This document shows, in pieces, positions 59,201 to 64,000 of a stretch of 64,000 bases of DNA (position 1 is the stretch's first letter; the number at the start of each line of letters is the position of its first letter). A program made the position numbers and the translations under genes. The notes under the pieces are model-generated. The model did no database searches, was not told the DNA's origin, and saw only the letters and a list, made by a program, of their open reading frames with translations. The DNA comes from Chrysomallon squamiferum (Eukaryota > Mollusca > Gastropoda > Neomphalida > Peltospiridae). The stretch is from positions 32,500,022-32,564,021 of the forward strand of contig CM022665.1 of the NCBI GenBank assembly GCA_012295275.1, in the 5' to 3' direction.

Positions 59201-62200
59201 AAAAATAAAGGAAGAAGAAAATCATCCTGACTTGTGCACTGACAAAAATCTTTGAAAGACATTAGCTGTGAAAATGAGTACTTTTGAGTATCTGGTAAGT
59301 GATTCAACCGATGTCAATGGTCTTGGCTCGCTGGTACCCTGAGTCTGTGTTTTGATGTGGGCGCCATAATTTATGGGGCGCTGAAAAAGCGAGACAGATT
59401 TTATGGGATCTTCATGGGCCGTTTTAAGGATCATGGCACCGAGTTTGGCAGTTTATGGTGTATACGAGGCCTGAATATCGAACTGTGAGAAGAACATGCC
59501 ACAAACTGTCCAGCTGCGAGATTCATACAGGAGTGTCTGTTAATACGTTTAAGTGAGTGCGGACGAGCTGTTTTGTGGTACTGTAGGAGACGTTGAAAAT
59601 TTGTTTATCAATAGCAATTGGAAAGTATGTAAGGATCTCGAGTGATCTATAAGCCTACAACAGGTTAACCATACACCTAAGTTCACAAGTAAACGTACTT
59701 CAAGAACACGATAAACACAGGAATATAAGATGATATAAACAATGTCATTTGCATATTGCTGTTTACACTTAGACATAAGCATATACAGACAAGCATATTT
59801 ATATCAAGAAACACGAATATTTTTATCAGGGTCTATAAAAATGTAGGTAACATATCAGAGATAAATAAAAAAATATTTTATGGTTGGTGTTATGAAATGT
59901 TCGCATACATATGTACATATTACAAACATACATACATATATATAAAAGTTTAAAGAAAGTTTTTTATATCGTTATGACATTAGATTCGTTCCTACGTGAA
60001 GACGCATACATTTAAACTTAATACAACCAGATATGTTAAAGACTTGGATGAACATTAACATCATGATCGACATCTCTTCTGATTTTTTATTAAAAATAAA
60101 GTAAAAACTAATTTTTAGAAGCGCCACAGTAAATTAATTTTTTAAAATCTCCAAAATAAACCTTAAAAGGCGTTTACCCATATCACACGTGTTTACTGGT
60201 CAAACAAGCCATACACCACGTCTAAATTCAATTAGTTTCACTTTACACAATACAGCCCTTATCTTTTCGTTTGTTTACATACTCTCATTTTATTAAAATC
60301 GGCGAACCCCACACATACATAAGACTCTGCATATAACAACGCCAGACCAACACCCGCGCGTTGATAGAGGACCTCTCAATGTTCTAATAAGCCGATAGCT
60401 GGGACGTATATGCATTCTGCAGTATGTTATTAAAACCAGATACTATAGAAAATGATCCGGAGTCAATATTTATCTGTCGGTTGTGATCTGACAACTTGGT
60501 GACCCCGGTACATTGACTGATTGCAGGCTATGTTTTCCCGTACCGTGTGTACCCACAGAGCTGGAAAAACGGAATGCTGTTGCATATATCGGGTATAACG
60601 TTCATGTGATTTGATACTGGTCATAAATTTCATTCAAAATATGTTGTCGCTTCAGTTCAAAAAGGTTTAAACTTTATTTATACGTTGTTGCAATGACATG
60701 ACTCCACTGCTCTGTACTTAAACCTATATAAATCCGAGCCTTGTAGACTCTAGTACTTAGACAGCCCATGGCGAAATTTTTCACCGATTAAATTTATATT
60801 TTTCTGGACCTCAGAAATTCAAAAAGTCAAATTTACTAGAAATGTTATTTACAAACCTTATGAATATAAAAAGTCCACATTTTCTGTTTTCTTCTGTATT
60901 TTGTGTCGTGCTTAGTCAACAAGTATTATTCAGTGGTCTGATGTTAGGGGAATTTATAATTTGTCTCTTTCATTTTATTCTTCTTGACAGGATACTTTCT
61001 CAGTGGAGAACATGTAAGGTTTGTCCTGGATAGATTTGCTTCAACTCTTCTCTGATAATAAAACATATCTGAATAACAACATGCATTTTTGTGCGTTTGT
61101 TTAACTGTTTCTTCTTCTTGTTTAGTTCTTTTCTTGCGTTATTATCATCACTATTACTATTATTATTATTTAAGATTGTATATTTCTTCTTTATTTTTTA
61201 TATTTTATATTTACTATTAAATATACAACCCATATTAATGTTATAGTCTTAGCCATCCCGTTTGTATGAATTAAAACTGTATATAAAAAACCCATTATAA
61301 TCAATAATGTCAGGTACATCAACAACATTAACAATATTACCACTTACAGCAGTATCTGCAACAGCAACAACAGCAATAAAAATAATAAAGATGATAACAA
61401 CAACAATAACATTACTAATAATAACAATGATTTTACTAATAGCAACAATACTAATATTACTACTACTACTACTAATAATAATAACAATAATAATAAAAAT
61501 AACAACAAAAATAATAATGATTGTAAACAAGTTCAATGTTTGCACTGACTATCTTTGACTGCTACATTACACACACACACTAGAAACACGCTTCATTAAA
61601 TAAACTGTATTATGTTAACAAAATAGCTTGTAAATGACAATGGTATTTGAAATTATTGACCCCAAACAAGATAACATAACCAGATGATCGTAATGAAACC
61701 AAACGTCTCTTTTAAAATCTATTTTTCAACATTTTTATCAGCAGCAAAAAACTCTCTATGGGCTGGGGAAAAAAAAATAGTTTTAAAAAATTCAATTTAC
61801 AGTTATTCGTACACGCGACCAAATATGATTAAACTCGTTTACACAGTTTTTATGATATTCCTAATTCACATAACTGAATTATCAAGGATAAAATGTAAAA
61901 GCGAAATAAAAATGAAATAAAAACCAGTTATTAAATTACTCATCTTAAATGAAAATGAAATAATAATAAAAAAAATATTAGGAAGTTATTCTGTGTTTGA
62001 TCTGTCGTTTAACTGAATTTTTGTAATGATGAAACAAAATACAGATTGCACTGATATGCACAAATGTTGATAGGTGATAGGTGATCGGACTTCCTGTCTT
62101 ATAATCATTCAAAGCAAATGAATTCTTCTGTTTATTTTATTATACTCTTTAAAATTTATTTATAAATTTATTTATTTGTTTTAGCCTGGGGAAAAAATAT

Positions 62201-62400
62201 ATATAACAAACCCATTAAAGTGGATATTCGATTAAAACGTGTGATAATCTGCATAGAAATAAACAAAAACTTTTTGTTCGATGAAACAAGAAATTATCTG
62301 CAATATTAAATTGTTGCATAATTCATGTTGTGCACAATTGTAAAGAAAGAACTAAATTTAGAAAAGAAGAAAAACCAGTTATAATACGGGTAATTCAGTA
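56241..62400. other. Intergenic region without supported genes
   Basis: AT-rich sequence with (ATTT)n at 57652-57680, T- and A-rich low complexity, and a degenerate AAC/AAT/ACT trinucleotide field at 61310-61520. CpG-bearing patches occur at 57285-57430, 59320-59560 and 60290-60560. ORFs in these patches have no recognisable domain. Confidence 0.55.
61310..61520 (+). repeat. Degenerate trinucleotide field (AAC/AAT/ACT)
   Basis: Period-3 sequence of imperfect AAC, AAT and ACT units with a purer ACT run near 61457-61471. It opens Thr/Ile-rich frames that are not genes. Confidence 0.85.
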
Positions 62401-62409
62401 TTTTCGTGT

Positions 62410-62755
62410 TGATCGACTGAATAAAGTAGTATTAGGTTAATGGTATCTCAACACATTTTAATGTAATTATTGGTCAGACATATTCTAGTTATCCAGTGAT
62501 AATAATAATCATGAAATAGATTAAACTTGATATCACCACTTTATAGGCAGCTCTTATCGATTACTAGCAAGGGATCCTTTATAATGATCTTCCCATAATA
62601 GGAAAGCACATACCACAGTATTTGATAAAGCAGTCGTGGGAATGGGATTAAAACGGCGAACAGCCCATAAGCGAGCTAATGAGTACTGAACCAACAGCCT
62701 GTCCAGCCTCAGCGCCGCCTCCTAACCACAGAGTGCAGCACCCTGTAAAGTGCTA
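62410..62755 (-). mobile_element. Mollusc-type tRNA-derived SINE (minus strand)
   Basis: On the minus strand it begins with a tRNA-like head (CTGTGGTTAGGAGGCGG) near 62740, continues through GGGCTGTTCGCCGTT, CACGACTGC and GTGGTATGTGCTTTCC, the block AAAGGATCCCTTGCTAGTAA then TCGATAAGAGCTGCC, and later ATATGTCTGACCAATAATTA with AAAATGTGTTGAGATACC. This order matches, from memory, a conserved SINE family seen in gastropods and bivalves. It is the best lineage marker in the window. Ends are approximate. Confidence 0.75.
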
Positions 62756-64000
62756 CACATTCTAGTAAATAAAACAAATTTCCATGAAACTTCAGGAACT
62801 TTCAATACATTTTTTAAAAGCCATATGGTTGGTGGATCTTGCCAAGGATTCCACATCAGCCTTTACTCGATAGAGAATGTTAGAATTAGCTATATTGGAA
62901 AGTGTCCTGACCACTCGTTTCAACTGAAGAGCTCTTTACTGCGCTGACAAGCAGAGAAATACACAAACTTTGAAGCTCCTCGGCTGTTTGTAGCAAGAAC
63001 TTATTAAACTTGTAACCAAGGCGGAATGTAGCCTCTTGAAAAATAGTCCTCAAACCAGAACGCTATCGCAGATCAAAGGAACGAGCGTGAAGTGTGTAAA
63101 ACATTGCTTTTTTTTCCCTTGAGGCTGTTGAAACAATCATTTCATTTTAGTTCACAGACCACAAGAGTAATAAAAGATACACGCTATCAACAGAGAGCGT
63201 ACAGTGGGTACGGTTTGAGAGATTAGCGTGTGCATACTTTTGCGTTTGCTGAAATACATACAGATGTTTGTAATCAGGTTACTTAACTTAAAGAAATTAA
63301 AATAGAATATGAAATACAGATGTAATAATAATAATAATAATAATAAAATCTTTGGAAAATATTTCAGTGTGTGTGTGTGACTTTCTTTCTAGGTGCGTGT
63401 TTGTCTATATATGCGTCTTTACAATGCCATCTGATTTTTAAACTGAAAATCTAAATAGCTGAACTGAATCAACATATGCATTCAATGCATAATGTATTAA
63501 TTTTCAAATTTGTTGCACAGTCAAAAATACAAAATATTTTTGTCGATTCCAAGGTTTACATGCATATGTGTCTGTCAGCTTCACAAGACATTTAAAAATA
63601 CGGTAAGGGTGTTATAAAACGTTAAAGAGAAAATGGCGACAAGATGATTTATATAAGCTTGAGCATGGTACAGACGTACTGGTTTGAAGTGACATCCAAG
63701 TTGTTTTGAAATTAGCTGGTCACGATTTGAAACATAAAAAAGGAAAACTAAATAAACAGGTTTAATGGTTCTGAGATTTTATAGTTGCAATCACACGCGG
63801 AAGTTGGGTGTACACTTGATTTGTATTCCTCCCCCATTTTAAGCTAACCAGTGAAAAAAGTAATGAAATGCATATAATTTATGTTGAAAGTTATATTCAC
63901 ATTGATGATACCTCATTCAAAAAATCCTCGAACCGTCCCTGCATGTTTTGTATATGTTATTTGAAGTTTTATTTGTATTTTATTTTAAATATTTTGTTGT
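62756..64000. other. Right-hand end of the window, no supported gene
   Basis: Mixed-composition sequence with a short (AAT)n near 63325-63347. The ORF at 62750-62947 overlaps the SINE end and has no recognisable domain. Confidence 0.55.

Overview
The window is animal nuclear DNA: AT-rich, intron-dense, full of microsatellites, with GT-AG introns and no prokaryotic features. The best pointer to the lineage is a set of tRNA-derived SINE copies of a type I recall from molluscs (clearest at 62410-62755). Together with a lustrin/WAP-type secreted protein and a jockey/CR1-like LINE tail this suggests a mollusc, perhaps a gastropod or bivalve. That assignment is inference.

Layout. (1) 442-20124, plus strand: the 3' part of a receptor-type protein tyrosine phosphatase gene. 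I assembled 23 exons with consistent phases, giving 938 visible residues: FN3-type ectodomain, extracellular juxtamembrane region, one transmembrane helix, one PTP domain with an intact [12 protein letters not shown] signature, and a short acidic tail ending VTEL. The 5' end lies before the window. Its introns carry a 660-bp element with perfect terminal inverted repeats and TA flanks (6365-7024), a pogo/Tigger-like remnant (14328 to about 15066) and a degenerate short-period repeat (11340-11720). (2) 22577-27111, plus strand: a complete six-exon gene for a secreted protein of 644 residues: signal peptide, Cys-rich region, lustrin-type Cys domain, two WAP domains, about 22 decapeptide repeats of the type NLPPVRTGIN, and a third WAP-like domain. 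It resembles shell-matrix or protease-inhibitor proteins. (3) 27500-28690: decayed 3' end of a non-LTR retrotransposon. (4) 28.7-64 kb: no supported gene. It holds long (CT/GA)n and (CA/GT)n arrays, fields of degenerate trinucleotides, a tandemly duplicated block of about 185 bp (45650-46012), SINE remnants, and two same-strand CTCF-like motifs 181 bp apart (37224 and 37405).

The two genes look functionally independent: one a membrane signalling phosphatase, the other an extracellular matrix or inhibitor protein. I did not find a convincing new multi-gene system. The most notable points are the altered WPD loop (WKD) and KNRF loop of the phosphatase, a probable GC-AG intron, the decapeptide array whose variation is largely synonymous, and the CpG contrast between the phosphatase gene body and its Tigger insertion.
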